From contig JAQVVH010000001.1 in NCBI GenBank assembly GCA_028699065.1, positions 186,001-250,000 on the forward strand: a DNA stretch of 64,000 nt, read 5' to 3'. Below are positions 24,550 through 35,033 of this stretch, piece by piece (position 1 is the stretch's first letter; each line of letters opens with the position of its first letter). The notes under the pieces were generated by a model. That model was not told where the DNA came from. It saw only the letters and a program-made list of their open reading frames with translations, and did no database searches. The position numbers were made by a program, and so were the translations under genes. The DNA is from Gallionella sp. GTDB taxonomy: Bacteria; Pseudomonadota; Gammaproteobacteria; Burkholderiales; Gallionellaceae.

Positions 24550-24668
24550 TACTTGGTCGCCGCCTTTTCGAGTTTTGCGCCACCCGTCTGGATATCCTTG
24601 CCGAGCCCCTCCATCGTGTTGCATGCGGTCAGAAACATGACTGCAAACAGCAAAGCCACTTTTTTCAT
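24549..24668 (-). CDS. Entericidin A/B family small lipoprotein (39 aa, not in ORF track)
   Basis: Own translation [39 protein letters not shown]; lipobox LTAC; TAA overlaps the leuD ATG by 1 nt; [12 protein letters not shown] is the entericidin core. Confidence 0.88.
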   Translation of the reverse strand: MKKVALLFAVMFLTACNTMEGLGKDIQTGGAKLEKAATK

Positions 24669-24678
24669 CTTCGTCTCC

Positions 24679-26082
24679 TTACAGTGTGCCGACATCAACA
24701 AAATGTCCGGCGATAGCTGCCGCAGCCGCCATTTCCGGACTCACCAGATGGGTCCGACCACCTTGCCCCTGACGCCCCTCAAAATTCCGGTTGGACGTCG
24801 AAGCACAGCGCTCGCCCGGCGCGAGACGGTCATCGTTCATTGCAAGACACATCGAACAGCCCGGATCGCGCCATTCAAATCCCGCCTCGATAAAAATCCT
24901 GTCCAGCCCCTCGCGCTCGGCCTGCGCCTTCACCAGCCCGGAACCCGGCACGACCATCGCCAGTTTGACGCTGGCCGCTACTTTTCGCCCCTTCGCCACG
25001 GCTGCCGCGGCGCGCATATCCTCGATCCGGCCGTTCGTGCAGGAACCGATAAAGACTTTGTCGATGTTGATTTGATTGATCGGCGTGTTCGCCTGCAACC
25101 CCATGTATTGCAGGGCACGCTCCCAGTCGCCGCGCTTCACGGCATCCGGCGCATTGACGGGATCGGGAACCCGACCATCAATGGATACCACCATTTCGGG
25201 CGATGTACCCCAGGTCACCTGCGGGCGAATCGCGCCCGCATCCAGTTCGAGCACCGTGTCGAATTGCGCGCCCTCATCCGAACGCAAGGTCCGCCAGTAA
25301 GTCACGGCGGCTTCCCAAAGGTTAGCTTGCGGCGCGTAGGGACGCCCTTTCAAATACTCGATCGTAATGTCATCCACAGCCACCATGCCGGCACGCGCGC
25401 CCGCCTCGATCGCCATGTTGCACAAAGTCATGCGGCCCTCCATGCTGAGACCGCGCACCGTCGAGCCCGCAAATTCCATGGCATAACCAGTGCCGCCCGC
25501 CGTGCCGATTCTGCCGATAACCGCGAGTGCCATATCCTTGGCCGTCACCCCTTTGCCGAGCGCCCCCTCAACCCTGACCAGCATCGCTTTGGATTTCTTC
25601 GCGACCAAACATTGTGTCGCCATCACATGCTCGACTTCGGAAGTGCCGATGCCGTGCGCCAGCGCGGCAAACGCGCCATGCGTACTGGTGTGGGAATCGC
25701 CGCAAACCACCGTCATACCCGGCAGTGTCGCCCCCTGCTCCGGGCCCATAACATGGACCACGCCCTGGCGAATGTCGCCCATTTTGAATTCCGTAATACC
25801 GAATTCGGCACAGTTGGCATCCAGCGTTTCAACCTGCAGACGCGAAATCGGATCGGCAATCCCGGCCGCCCGATTGGCTGTCGGCACATTGTGATCCGGC
25901 ACCGCCAGCATCGAGACTGTTCGCCATGGCTGACGACGCGCCAGCTTCAGCCCTTCGAAGGCCTGCGGGCTGGTCACTTCATGCACCAATTGCCGGTCAA
26001 TATAAATGAGTGCGGTGCCATCGGCTTCCTGCCGCACCACGTGAGAATCCCAGAGTTTGTCGTATAAAGTTTTTGCGCTCAT
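24679..26082 (-). CDS. leuC: 3-isopropylmalate dehydratase large subunit
   Basis: 467 aa; [60 protein letters not shown]. Confidence 0.98.
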   Translation of the reverse strand: MSAKTLYDKLWDSHVVRQEADGTALIYIDRQLVHEVTSPQAFEGLKLARRQPWRTVSMLAVPDHNVPTANRAAGIADPISRLQVETLDANCAEFGITEFKMGDIRQGVVHVMGPEQGATLPGMTVVCGDSHTSTHGAFAALAHGIGTSEVEHVMATQCLVAKKSKAMLVRVEGALGKGVTAKDMALAVIGRIGTAGGTGYAMEFAGSTVRGLSMEGRMTLCNMAIEAGARAGMVAVDDITIEYLKGRPYAPQANLWEAAVTYWRTLRSDEGAQFDTVLELDAGAIRPQVTWGTSPEMVVSIDGRVPDPVNAPDAVKRGDWERALQYMGLQANTPINQINIDKVFIGSCTNGRIEDMRAAAAVAKGRKVAASVKLAMVVPGSGLVKAQAEREGLDRIFIEAGFEWRDPGCSMCLAMNDDRLAPGERCASTSNRNFEGRQGQGGRTHLVSPEMAAAAAIAGHFVDVGTL

Positions 26083-26108
26083 GCCTGCACCTTGTTCAAG
26101 GCGCGGGA

Positions 26109-27278
26109 TTATGCCACAGCCCGTGCCTGATCCGCCATGCCGGGGCGCTGCCAGCGCAACAGTAAGATTCCGGTGAGTGCTGCCAGAGCGCTCATACTAA
26201 AGAGCACTTCGGGCCCCCAAAGCTCCCAGACCGGGCCGCTGGTCAGGCTACCCAGCATGCCGCCAGCGCCGTAGGTCAGGCTGCCGAAAAGGGCCTGCCC
26301 CCGGGCCTGATGGCGACCGCGAAAGTATTCGTGGACCAGCCCGACCGAGGCCGCGTGAAAAGCACCAAACGTTAGGGCATGCAATATCTGGGCAAAAAGC
26401 ACCCAGACAATCGCATCCACCAGCCATGCGATCATCAGGAAGCGTACAACCGCCGCAAGCAAACTGATCTGCAGCAGGCGGACAAAACTGAAATGACGCA
26501 TCAGGCGCGGCATCAGGAAAAACACCCCGATTTCGCAAATCACCCCCAGTGCCCACAAGCCACCCACCATGCCTTTTGAATAACCGTGCTCCACAAGATA
26601 GATGGAGTAGAAGGTGTAGTAAGGCCCGTGCGCCATCGCCATGAGAAAACAGGCCCCGAACAGGGTAAGCACTACCGGCTGAAAGAATATCTGGCGGATG
26701 GGCTGATGATCGGTAGCATGCGGATGCGCCTGGGTCGCGGGAATGAGCCGCGAAAACAGCAGAATACCGAGCTCGCACACCAGTCCTGCCCACAGCAGCC
26801 AGGCGATGGCAATGTAATCGAAGGCGTAGCCCAGTCCTAAAACAGTAGCGATGAAGCCGAGCGATCCCCAGGAACGAATCCGGCCGTAATGCGAGGCGTT
26901 GCCGCCCAGCCAGGTCAGCGTTGTCGCCTCCACCAGCGGCATCGAAGCGCTCCAGAAAAAACTCATCAGCGCGAGGACCAGCAGCATTCCCCAGAAGCTG
27001 GTGGTCAGGAAAACGCCCAGATAAAACAGGAGGCTCAGTCCCGCCGCCACCTGAACAATCAACAAACGTTGTCCCGAGTGATCGGCCAGCCAGCCCCAGA
27101 GATTCGGCGCAATCATACGCATCACAGGCTGGACCGCCATGAGAATGCCAATATCAATCGCGCTGAAATGCAGGGATTTTAGGTAAAGACTCCAGTAGGG
27201 CGCGAACATCCCCACGAAGGCGTAGTAGAAAAAATAGAAGCCGGCGAGCCGCCAGTAGTAATTCTTGTGTGAGTCCAT
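26109..27278 (-). CDS. MFS transporter, HcaT/phenylpropionate permease-like
   Basis: 12-TM-like [51 protein letters not shown]. Confidence 0.82.
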   Translation of the reverse strand: MDSHKNYYWRLAGFYFFYYAFVGMFAPYWSLYLKSLHFSAIDIGILMAVQPVMRMIAPNLWGWLADHSGQRLLIVQVAAGLSLLFYLGVFLTTSFWGMLLVLALMSFFWSASMPLVEATTLTWLGGNASHYGRIRSWGSLGFIATVLGLGYAFDYIAIAWLLWAGLVCELGILLFSRLIPATQAHPHATDHQPIRQIFFQPVVLTLFGACFLMAMAHGPYYTFYSIYLVEHGYSKGMVGGLWALGVICEIGVFFLMPRLMRHFSFVRLLQISLLAAVVRFLMIAWLVDAIVWVLFAQILHALTFGAFHAASVGLVHEYFRGRHQARGQALFGSLTYGAGGMLGSLTSGPVWELWGPEVLFSMSALAALTGILLLRWQRPGMADQARAVA

Positions 27279-27333
27279 GATCGGCGAAATTTCTGTCGGC
27301 GCCATTATCACCCAAAAAAAATTGGGGACGCGC

Positions 27334-27360
27334 CTTGAAATCCCGGATAACGACCCAATA
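27334..27360 (+). promoter_or_regulatory. Sigma-32 (RpoH)-type promoter for grpE
   Basis: CTTGAAA (27334-27340) - 13 nt - CCCAATA (27354-27360), ~29 nt before the grpE ATG. Confidence 0.65.
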
Positions 27361-27388
27361 AAGCGAAAGTCTCAAACAGGAGGAACTC

Positions 27389-27934
27389 ATGTCAGAACAG
27401 GAAAAAGTGGCCGATCCGGCACCGCAAACGGCACAGTCCAGCGGGGAAACCGCCACGGAAAATCAGACCGAAGTCATGCCCAGCCTGGCAGAAATGCTGC
27501 AGGAATCCGAGCGCAAGGCCCAGGAACATTACGATGCCTGGATGTATGCCAAGGCTGAAGGTGAAAACATCCGCCGCCGCGCCGCCGAAGACGTGAGCAA
27601 GGCGCAAAAATTCGCCGTCGAGCGTTTTTCCGGTGAAATGCTGGCGGTGATGGACAGCTTGCAAGCCGGCTTGTCGGTTGAAACCGAGAACGTGGAAAGC
27701 TTTAAGAACGGCATGGAGCTGACACTGAAGCAGCTGTCCAGCGTCTTTGAAAAATTTAACATTGTCGAAGTCAATCCGATCGGCGAAAAACTCGACCCGC
27801 ACAAGCACCAAGCCATCGGCATGCTGGATAGCGACCAGCCGGCCAATACGGTGGTCAGCGTTATGCAAAAGGGCTACACCCTGAATGATCGCGTGCTACG
27901 TCCGGCACTGGTGATGGTTTCAAAGGGACAGTAA
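27389..27934 (+). CDS. grpE: Nucleotide exchange factor GrpE
   Basis: 181 aa; [40 protein letters not shown]; directly upstream of dnaK. Confidence 0.96.
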   Translation: MSEQEKVADPAPQTAQSSGETATENQTEVMPSLAEMLQESERKAQEHYDAWMYAKAEGENIRRRAAEDVSKAQKFAVERFSGEMLAVMDSLQAGLSVETENVESFKNGMELTLKQLSSVFEKFNIVEVNPIGEKLDPHKHQAIGMLDSDQPANTVVSVMQKGYTLNDRVLRPALVMVSKGQ

Positions 27935-27962
27935 GCGCCGGTGGCGGTCCGGGTGAATTGCT

Positions 27963-27990
27963 CTTGAAATAAGCGACACCCGCCCCACCT
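27963..27990 (+). promoter_or_regulatory. Sigma-32 (RpoH)-type promoter for dnaK
   Basis: CTTGAAA (27963-27969) - 13 nt - CCCCACCT (27983-27990); 7/7 and 7/8 to CTTGAAA/CCCCATNT consensus. Confidence 0.75.
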
Positions 27991-28042
27991 TAGGCTGCAG
28001 CGGATTACGAATACAACCAAATTCAACTGAAAGGACAGCATC

Positions 28043-29971
28043 ATGGGAAAGATTATCGGTATTGACCTCGGCACCACCAACTCTTGCGTCGCCATCATGG
28101 AAGGCGGCAAGAGCAAGGTTATCGAAAATGCGGAAGGCGCACGCACCACACCTTCCATCATTGCCTATATGGAAGATGGCGAGGTACTGGTCGGCGCACC
28201 GGCAAAACGTCAGGCAGTGACCAACCCGCAAAATACCCTGTATGGCGTCAAGCGCCTGATCGGCCGCCGTTTCGAAGAAAAAGCCGTGCAGAAAGACATC
28301 AGCATGGTGCCGTTCGAAATCGTCAAGGCCAAGAATGGCGATGCCTGGGTGAAAGTGCGCGACAAAGAAATCTCGGCACCGGAAGTCTCGGCACAAGTCC
28401 TGATGAAGATGAAAAAGACCGCCGAAGATTACCTCGGCGAACCCGTAACCGAAGCCATTATCACCGTGCCCGCCTACTTCAACGACTCGCAACGTCAAGC
28501 CACCAAGGACGCCGGCCGCATCGCCGGGCTGGAAGTGAAGCGCATCATCAACGAGCCAACCGCGGCGGCGCTGGCCTTTGGTCTGGACAAGCAGGAAGGT
28601 GACCGCAAGATCGCGGTGTATGACCTCGGCGGCGGCACATTCGACATCTCGATCATCGACATCGCCGAAATCGACGGCGAACATCAGTTCGAAGTGCTGT
28701 CCACCAACGGCGATACTTTCCTCGGTGGCGAAGACTTCGACCTGCGCGTGATCGACTACCTGATTGAAGAGTTCAAGAAGGAAAGCGGCGTCGATCTGAA
28801 GAAAGACATGCTGGCGCTGCAACGCCTGAAAGATGCGGCTGAAAAAGCCAAGATCGAGCTATCGTCTTCCCAGCAAACCGAAGTCAACCTGCCCTACATC
28901 ACGGCAGACGCGACTGGTCCGAAGCACCTGGCCGTCAAGATCACCCGTGCCAAGCTGGAAAGCCTGGTCGAAGACCTGATCGCACGCACCATCGAGCCCT
29001 GCAAGATCGCGATGAAGGACGCCGGCGTTTCCACCTCGGACATCTCCGACGTGATTCTGGTCGGCGGTCAGACCCGCATGCCCAAGGTGCAGGAAAAAGT
29101 GAAGGAGTTCTTCGGCAAGGAAGCCCGCAAGGACGTGAACCCTGACGAAGCCGTGGCCGTCGGCGCAGCGATCCAGGGCGGCGTGCTGCAGGGTGAAGTG
29201 AAGGACGTGCTGCTGCTCGACGTGACCCCGCTCAGCCTGGGGATCGAAACCATGGGCGGCGTGATGACCAAGCTGATTCAGAAGAACACCACGATTCCGA
29301 CCAAGGCATCGCAGGTCTTCTCCACCGCCGACGACAACCAATCTGCCGTGACCATCCACGTGCTGCAGGGCGAGCGCGAGATGTCGTCCGGCAACAAGAG
29401 CCTGGGCCAGTTCAACCTGTCCGACATTCCGCCGGCACCGCGCGGTATGCCGCAGATTGAAGTGACCTTCAACATCGACGCCAACGGCATTCTGCACGTC
29501 AGCGCCAAGGACAAGGCCACCAACAAGGAAGCTAACATCACCATCAAGGCCAGCTCCGGCTTGAGTGAAGAGGAAATCCAGCGCATGGTGGCGGACGCCG
29601 AGGCGCATGCCGAAGAAGACAAAAAGGCGATGGAACTGGTCACCGCGCGCAACCAGCTGGACGCGCTGATCCACACGACACAAAAGTCGCTCAAGGAATA
29701 CGGTGAGCAGCTGAGTACCGATGAAAAGTCCGCCATCGAAGCCGCGCTGAAAGAAGCCGAGGAAGTTGTGAAGAGCGACGACAAGGCCGCCATCGAAGCC
29801 AAGACTGAGGCACTGGCAACCGCTGCCCAGAAGCTGGGCGAGAAGATGTACGCCGCCGAGCAGGCCAAGGCCCAGGCAGCAGGCGGTGCCGCACCGGAAT
29901 CCGGCGCCAAGGCTGACGATGGTGACGTGGTGGATGCCGAATTCACCGAAGTCAAAGACGAAAAGAAATAA
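28043..29971 (+). CDS. dnaK: Molecular chaperone DnaK
   Basis: [52 protein letters not shown]-terminus. Confidence 0.99.
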   Translation: MGKIIGIDLGTTNSCVAIMEGGKSKVIENAEGARTTPSIIAYMEDGEVLVGAPAKRQAVTNPQNTLYGVKRLIGRRFEEKAVQKDISMVPFEIVKAKNGDAWVKVRDKEISAPEVSAQVLMKMKKTAEDYLGEPVTEAIITVPAYFNDSQRQATKDAGRIAGLEVKRIINEPTAAALAFGLDKQEGDRKIAVYDLGGGTFDISIIDIAEIDGEHQFEVLSTNGDTFLGGEDFDLRVIDYLIEEFKKESGVDLKKDMLALQRLKDAAEKAKIELSSSQQTEVNLPYITADATGPKHLAVKITRAKLESLVEDLIARTIEPCKIAMKDAGVSTSDISDVILVGGQTRMPKVQEKVKEFFGKEARKDVNPDEAVAVGAAIQGGVLQGEVKDVLLLDVTPLSLGIETMGGVMTKLIQKNTTIPTKASQVFSTADDNQSAVTIHVLQGEREMSSGNKSLGQFNLSDIPPAPRGMPQIEVTFNIDANGILHVSAKDKATNKEANITIKASSGLSEEEIQRMVADAEAHAEEDKKAMELVTARNQLDALIHTTQKSLKEYGEQLSTDEKSAIEAALKEAEEVVKSDDKAAIEAKTEALATAAQKLGEKMYAAEQAKAQAAGGAAPESGAKADDGDVVDAEFTEVKDEKK

Positions 29972-29999
29972 GTCTCACCATCGTTAAAGTTGTAACCGG

Positions 30000-30017
30000 T
30001 GGGGCGCGTGCGCCCCA
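30000..30017 (+). other. dnaK-dnaJ intercistronic hairpin
   Basis: tggggcgc-gt-gcgcccca perfect inverted repeat, no T tract. Confidence 0.5.
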
Positions 30018-30035
30018 TCGTCACTTGGAAAAAAC

Positions 30036-31166
30036 ATGAGCAAGCGCGACTACTACGAAGTTCTCGGCGTCAACCGCGACGTATCGGACGATGACCTCAA
30101 GAAGGCTTATCGCAAGCTGGCGATGAAGTATCACCCTGACCGCAATCCGGACAATCCGAATGCGGAGGAGCACTTCAAGGAAGCCAAGGAAGCCTACGAA
30201 ACCCTATCGGACGGCCAGAAGCGTGCGGCCTACGACCAGTATGGGCACGCCGCGTTCGAAGCCGGCGGCATGGGCGGAGGCAATCCGTTTGGCGCGGGCG
30301 GCGCGCAGGGATTCGATTTTGGTGACATCTTCGGCGACATCTTCGGCGGCGGACGCGGCGGTCAGCGCAGCAATGTCCATCGCGGTGCCGACCTGCGTTA
30401 CAACCTCGAAATCTCGCTGGAACAGGCCGCGCGCGGTACGGAAACCCAGATTCGCGTGCCTACCATGGCCGAATGCGAAACCTGCCACGGCTCCGGCGCC
30501 AAGCCCGGCACCAGCCCGACCACCTGCACCACTTGCGGCGGCCATGGCCAAGTGCGCATGCAGCAGGGATTCTTCTCGATCCAGCAGACCTGCCCGCGCT
30601 GTCACGGCAGCGGCAAAATGATCTCCTCGCCCTGCAAGGACTGTAGCGGCAGCGGCCGCATCAAGCAGCACAAAACCCTCTCGGTCAAGATTCCCGCCGG
30701 CGTGGACAATGACGACCGCATCCGTCTCTCCGGCGAAGGCGAACAAGGCGTCAACGGCGGCCCGCCGGGCGACCTGTATGTCGTCGTGCACATCAAACCG
30801 CACTCGGTGTTCCAGCGCGACCACAACGACCTGCATTGCGAAATGCCGATCAGTTTCGTCACCGCCGCGCTGGGCGGCGAAATCGAAATACCGACGCTGG
30901 ACGGCTCAGCCCGCATCAAGATTCCGGCCGAAACCCAAAGCGGCCGGCAATTCCGCCTGCGCGGCAAAGGTATCAAAGGCATCCGCAGCGCCGCCCATGG
31001 CGACCTGCACTGTCATGTGATGGTGGAAACGCCGGTGAATCTGACTGATCGTCAAAAGGAATTGTTGCGCGAATTCGAAACCTCGCTCAACCAGCAGGAC
31101 GCGGACAAACACAATCCGCGCGCCAAATCCTGGATGGACAAGGTCAAGGACTTCTTCGGGCAATAA
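30036..31166 (+). CDS. dnaJ: Molecular chaperone DnaJ
   Basis: J domain with HPD, Gly/Phe region, four CxxCxGxG-type zinc motifs. Confidence 0.99.
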   Translation: MSKRDYYEVLGVNRDVSDDDLKKAYRKLAMKYHPDRNPDNPNAEEHFKEAKEAYETLSDGQKRAAYDQYGHAAFEAGGMGGGNPFGAGGAQGFDFGDIFGDIFGGGRGGQRSNVHRGADLRYNLEISLEQAARGTETQIRVPTMAECETCHGSGAKPGTSPTTCTTCGGHGQVRMQQGFFSIQQTCPRCHGSGKMISSPCKDCSGSGRIKQHKTLSVKIPAGVDNDDRIRLSGEGEQGVNGGPPGDLYVVVHIKPHSVFQRDHNDLHCEMPISFVTAALGGEIEIPTLDGSARIKIPAETQSGRQFRLRGKGIKGIRSAAHGDLHCHVMVETPVNLTDRQKELLREFETSLNQQDADKHNPRAKSWMDKVKDFFGQ

Positions 31167-31170
31167 GATA

Positions 31171-31192
31171 ACGGGGAACTGCGGTTCCCCGT
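31171..31192 (+). terminator. Hairpin after dnaJ, possible (T-poor) terminator
   Basis: acggggaac-tgcg-gttccccgt inverted repeat immediately after the dnaJ stop; no T run. Confidence 0.45.
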
Positions 31193-31497
31193 CACAACAC
31201 ACCGGACTCGACCTCGTGGCACAGGTAAAACACGCCCGGCTGCTGTTCGCGGACGCGTTGCAGCAATTTTCTGGCGAGTGGTTCTTCCAGCACGAATTCG
31301 ATTTTCAGGGCCAATTCGCCGGCGAGTTCCAGAAAAACATCTTCATGCATTTTTCCGTGACGGCCAAATCCGGCCATGGCGCGAAACGCCGAGCCGCCGG
31401 AGACTCCCATTTCGCGCGCCTGATCCAACAGCCATTCGTGTACCAGTTTGCCGTCGTGACGCTGATTTTCAGTCACATAAAACGCGAGCAGATACAT
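31192..31497 (-). CDS. DUF190 family protein
   Basis: 101 aa MYLLAFYVTENQRHDGKLVHEWLLDQAREMGVSGGSAFRAMAGFGRHG; GnlII-like fold family commonly next to crcB. Confidence 0.82.
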   Translation of the reverse strand: MYLLAFYVTENQRHDGKLVHEWLLDQAREMGVSGGSAFRAMAGFGRHGKMHEDVFLELAGELALKIEFVLEEPLARKLLQRVREQQPGVFYLCHEVESGVL

Positions 31498-31498
31498 G

Positions 31499-31885
31499 TC
31501 AGCCTCCCTGTATCCATTTGAAGGTTTGAATTCCCAGAATCGTCATGAGCAACGAGCCGGCGAGATGTGCGCTGATGATGCCCGCCCCCCAAAGATATTG
31601 ACCACGCAACAATAGCGTGACAGTTTCCGCCGAGAACGTCGAGAACGTGGTGAGTCCGCCCAGAAATCCGGTGATGATGAATAGCCGCCACTCCGGCGAG
31701 AGTGCGGGATTTTGCAGAAAAAACGCCATGGCGAGGCCGATCAGATAACCGCCCAGCAGGTTGGCCGACAAAGTACCCAGCGGCAATTCCGGCACGGTGG
31801 CATTCAGCCAAAGCCCGAATCCCCAGCGCAGAGTGGCGCCGCAGGCCGCGCCGAGTCCGATCGCAATGAGTGAATAAATCAGCAT
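31499..31885 (-). CDS. crcB: Fluoride ion channel CrcB/FluC
   Basis: [48 protein letters not shown] signature. Confidence 0.95.
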   Translation of the reverse strand: MLIYSLIAIGLGAACGATLRWGFGLWLNATVPELPLGTLSANLLGGYLIGLAMAFFLQNPALSPEWRLFIITGFLGGLTTFSTFSAETVTLLLRGQYLWGAGIISAHLAGSLLMTILGIQTFKWIQGG

Positions 31886-31894
31886 GGGCGCATT

Positions 31895-33118
31895 CTAACC
31901 GACCACCCGGACGGGCGCGAAACCGCCACCAGACGTGCGGAAATTGGTGGTTTGCCCCTGGTACAAGCGTGCGGCGGCCAGTTGAATTCTGCCGGCATAA
32001 ACATAGCAGCGCACGTCGCATTTCAGCGCCACCGGGGGTTCGTCCATCCGCTGAATAATGCGCTCTCCGGGCGGTGCAAGCCGCTGGGCAATATAGCCGC
32101 CTTGCAGGATTTCCTCAAAAACGCGTTTGGTCAGTTTGGCGCCGCTGTAACTGCCCTTGCTGCCGTAACCGCTGACCGGCTTGAAAAACCAGTGTTTGCG
32201 CTCTGCCCACCACCGGTCGGCATCGACCTGAACAACCTGCCGCGTCTCGGGCACGCCGTTTAGCAAGGTGGCAATGTCCGCTTCACAGGCACCCAGTTGG
32301 CGCAAATCTTCTGCATCGCTCAGGCGCACCAGTTGGCGCTTGTCGGCATAACGCGCGTAATGCGCCGGACTGGGGGTCAGCACCACGCCGCCGCTCTGCC
32401 AGGCCTGGCGCAAATGCTCATGTTGCTGCAGGGAAAAATCGGTCAGCCGGTTGTAGACCAGATCAAGGCGCAGCGCCTCAAAATAAAGTCCGCCGTCGCG
32501 CGCCTGCAATTGCGAGGGATCGGCAATAATCGTGCGGATGCCTGCTGCCGCCAGCCAGCGTTGCGCGAGCAGAAATTCCGGATAGAGATATTGCTGTTCC
32601 GGTTGTTCGTCCACGATCGCTATCGTCTCCAGCGGCGCTTCACCGCGCGCTGCGCGCCATTCGGCACGGAACATCTCAGCGAACATCTCCGACAAATCTG
32701 CTGTGGCTGTCTGCACGCCGGGCGATGCCAGCGCCTGCTGACTGGCCAGCAGCAGGGCATTCAAGAATCCGCCACCGGCATTGGTGTTGATTTCAATCAG
32801 ATGCGCGCCCGAGGCGTTAAGATGAAAGTCGTAGCCATAGAAAACCCCACGCGCCGCCTCCGGCGGAGTTTCATCCCAGCCGGGCAGCTGCACCACGCGT
32901 TCCACCGCCTCAATCACCGCACGCATCTGATCGTAGTGCCTCTGACTTACAAACAGCGGCACACCGGAAAATAGGTGCGGGCACTGTGTCGCCACCCGCG
33001 CCGCCCAATTTTCACCACTGGCGTGCAATGCACGCTGCAACGCAGAGTGATCCAACACGAGCGTGGGATCAGCGTTCAGCAGCACAGCAACATCGTGGAA
33101 TCCGGAAATCTCATTCAT
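31895..33118 (-). CDS. ATP-grasp-like protein, probably circularly permuted, function unknown
   Basis: N-terminal GVFYGYDFHLNASGAHLIEINTNAGG (E-x-N motif) precedes C-terminal HWFFKPVSGYGSKGSY and DVRCYVYAGRIQLAAAR; start MNEISGFHDVAVL inside ORF to 33169. Confidence 0.65.
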   Translation of the reverse strand: MNEISGFHDVAVLLNADPTLVLDHSALQRALHASGENWAARVATQCPHLFSGVPLFVSQRHYDQMRAVIEAVERVVQLPGWDETPPEAARGVFYGYDFHLNASGAHLIEINTNAGGGFLNALLLASQQALASPGVQTATADLSEMFAEMFRAEWRAARGEAPLETIAIVDEQPEQQYLYPEFLLAQRWLAAAGIRTIIADPSQLQARDGGLYFEALRLDLVYNRLTDFSLQQHEHLRQAWQSGGVVLTPSPAHYARYADKRQLVRLSDAEDLRQLGACEADIATLLNGVPETRQVVQVDADRWWAERKHWFFKPVSGYGSKGSYSGAKLTKRVFEEILQGGYIAQRLAPPGERIIQRMDEPPVALKCDVRCYVYAGRIQLAAARLYQGQTTNFRTSGGGFAPVRVVG

Positions 33119-33216
33119 GGCTGCGGATGATACTGCATCAGTTTGAATGCACCGGGCGATATACAACAAACACGAGCAGCGTCAGCGCACAAAACCTGCC
33201 CCGATATATTACGTTT

Positions 33217-35028
33217 TCAACGCTTGGCATACAGCTCGGCGATTTGCGCGGCAAAGTGTCGCGTCACTTCATTGCGCCGCAGTTTAAGCGTGGGCGTCAG
33301 CAAACCGTTTTCTATCGTCCAGGGCTCACGCAGCAGAAGCACACGGTTAACTCTGGCGTAGCCTGGAAACCCCCGCAGGCTGCCCGCGATGCGGCGCAGT
33401 ACCCGTGCCTCGATGCGGCTGTCGTTCAGCGCCTCGGGGATATCGGGGCGTATTCCGGTTTCTTCGGCAAAATGCGTCCAGATCTCCGGATTCACCACTC
33501 CCAGCACAACGAGATAGGGATGCCCCTCCCCGAACACCATGACCTGGTCGAACAAGGAATCCTGCAGAAGCGCAATCTCCATATCAGTCGGCGGAATTTT
33601 TTCGCCATTCGACATAACGATGATTTCTTTCAGCCGTCCCGTGATCGTGATGTGACCGCTCGGGGTCATCTGCGCAATGTCACCGGTTTTAAGCCATCCT
33701 TCAGTATCAATCAGATCCCGTGTGGCCTCGGGCTGATTCCAGTAGCCCAGCATGATATTCGGCCCCTTCACCTGCAGTTCATCCCGCGGCCCCAGGCGCA
33801 CCTGCACGCCAAGCAAAGGCTGGCCCACACTGTGGGGAACATTGTCATCCGGCCGGTTACCGGCAACGACCGGCCCCGCCTCGGTCAGGCCATAGCCCTG
33901 CACAATAGGCAATCCCAGTGCAATGAACATCCTCGAAATTTCCGGCACGAGCGCCGCGCCTCCGCTGATAGCCGAACGCAAACGCCCGCCGAGGCGCGCC
34001 CTGAATTTGCGTGCGACCAGACGATCCAAAAGTGGCCAGAGTAGAAAGGCTGGTTTCCACGGGCCGCGTCCCTGAGCGTGCTCGAAGCGCGCCCAACCCA
34101 CCTCGATGGTGAAATAAAACAGCGCGCGGGCATAAGCGGCATTTTCTTCAAGTCTCGCCCGGATCGCGCCATAAATTCGTTCGTAGATTCGCGGCACGGA
34201 AATCAGCAGGGTCGGCCGGATAGTCTTCATATCGTCGGCCAGCAATGCAACAGAACGCACGAATGTCACGGTTGCGCCGCTCATCACCGGCAGGTAATAA
34301 CCCAGCGTGCGCTCGAACGCATGGGACAGCGGCAGGAAAGAGAGAAAGACATCGTCTTCGCGCACGGGGAAAGTATCCAGCGTCGCGTAAGCGTTGCTCA
34401 AGATGTTGGCATGGCTGAGCATCACGCCCTTGGGCCGCCCGGTCGTACCCGATGTGTAAATGAGTGTGGCCAGATCGTCCCCAGCGATTTCCGCCGCTTC
34501 AACCGGTGCTTGGCCGGCTTGCAGAAAATCGCGCAAACCCAGCAAGCGCGACTCCCCTGCGCCATCAATCGGCTCGGCGGAAACCAGACATTCCAAGCCG
34601 TCGAGTTGATCCAGCACCGTGCACAATCCGCGCCACTGCTCGGCACCTTCAAAGAAGAAAAGTTTAACGCCGGCATCGCGGACGATGTAGGCAATATTGT
34701 CCGGGCGATCAACCGTAAACAGCGGCACGACGACCAGCCCCAACGAAAGCGCCGCCTGATCAAACAAAATCCATGACGGACCGTTGCGCAGCATGACGGC
34801 CACACGATCTCCGCGCTGCAATCCCTGTGCGGCCAGTGCCCGGCGCCAATGCTCGATCTCCTCCGCCATTTCGCGCCAGGTAAATTCGCGCCAGCCATCC
34901 CCCATGCAATGTCGATAGGCAACCTTGTCCGGAGATTGGCGCACGCGCTCGAAAAACAGGCCGTGCAGCGTTCCAGCCTGATGCGGTGCAATACAGTAAT
35001 CCGGCGGCACGGTGTAATTTTTTCCCAT
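33217..35028 (-). CDS. AMP-dependent long-chain acyl-CoA synthetase
   Basis: LIYTSGTTGRPKGVMLSHANI, GYGLTEAGPVVAGN, GWLKTGDIAQM, GRLKEIIVMSNGEKI. Confidence 0.93.
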   Translation of the reverse strand: MGKNYTVPPDYCIAPHQAGTLHGLFFERVRQSPDKVAYRHCMGDGWREFTWREMAEEIEHWRRALAAQGLQRGDRVAVMLRNGPSWILFDQAALSLGLVVVPLFTVDRPDNIAYIVRDAGVKLFFFEGAEQWRGLCTVLDQLDGLECLVSAEPIDGAGESRLLGLRDFLQAGQAPVEAAEIAGDDLATLIYTSGTTGRPKGVMLSHANILSNAYATLDTFPVREDDVFLSFLPLSHAFERTLGYYLPVMSGATVTFVRSVALLADDMKTIRPTLLISVPRIYERIYGAIRARLEENAAYARALFYFTIEVGWARFEHAQGRGPWKPAFLLWPLLDRLVARKFRARLGGRLRSAISGGAALVPEISRMFIALGLPIVQGYGLTEAGPVVAGNRPDDNVPHSVGQPLLGVQVRLGPRDELQVKGPNIMLGYWNQPEATRDLIDTEGWLKTGDIAQMTPSGHITITGRLKEIIVMSNGEKIPPTDMEIALLQDSLFDQVMVFGEGHPYLVVLGVVNPEIWTHFAEETGIRPDIPEALNDSRIEARVLRRIAGSLRGFPGYARVNRVLLLREPWTIENGLLTPTLKLRRNEVTRHFAAQIAELYAKR

Positions 35029-35033
35029 GAACT

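Noticed and set aside
23941-26067. 708-aa + strand ORF opposite leuD, entericidin and leuC
   Set aside because: Antisense shadow ORF across three convincing genes; composition typical of complement of coding DNA
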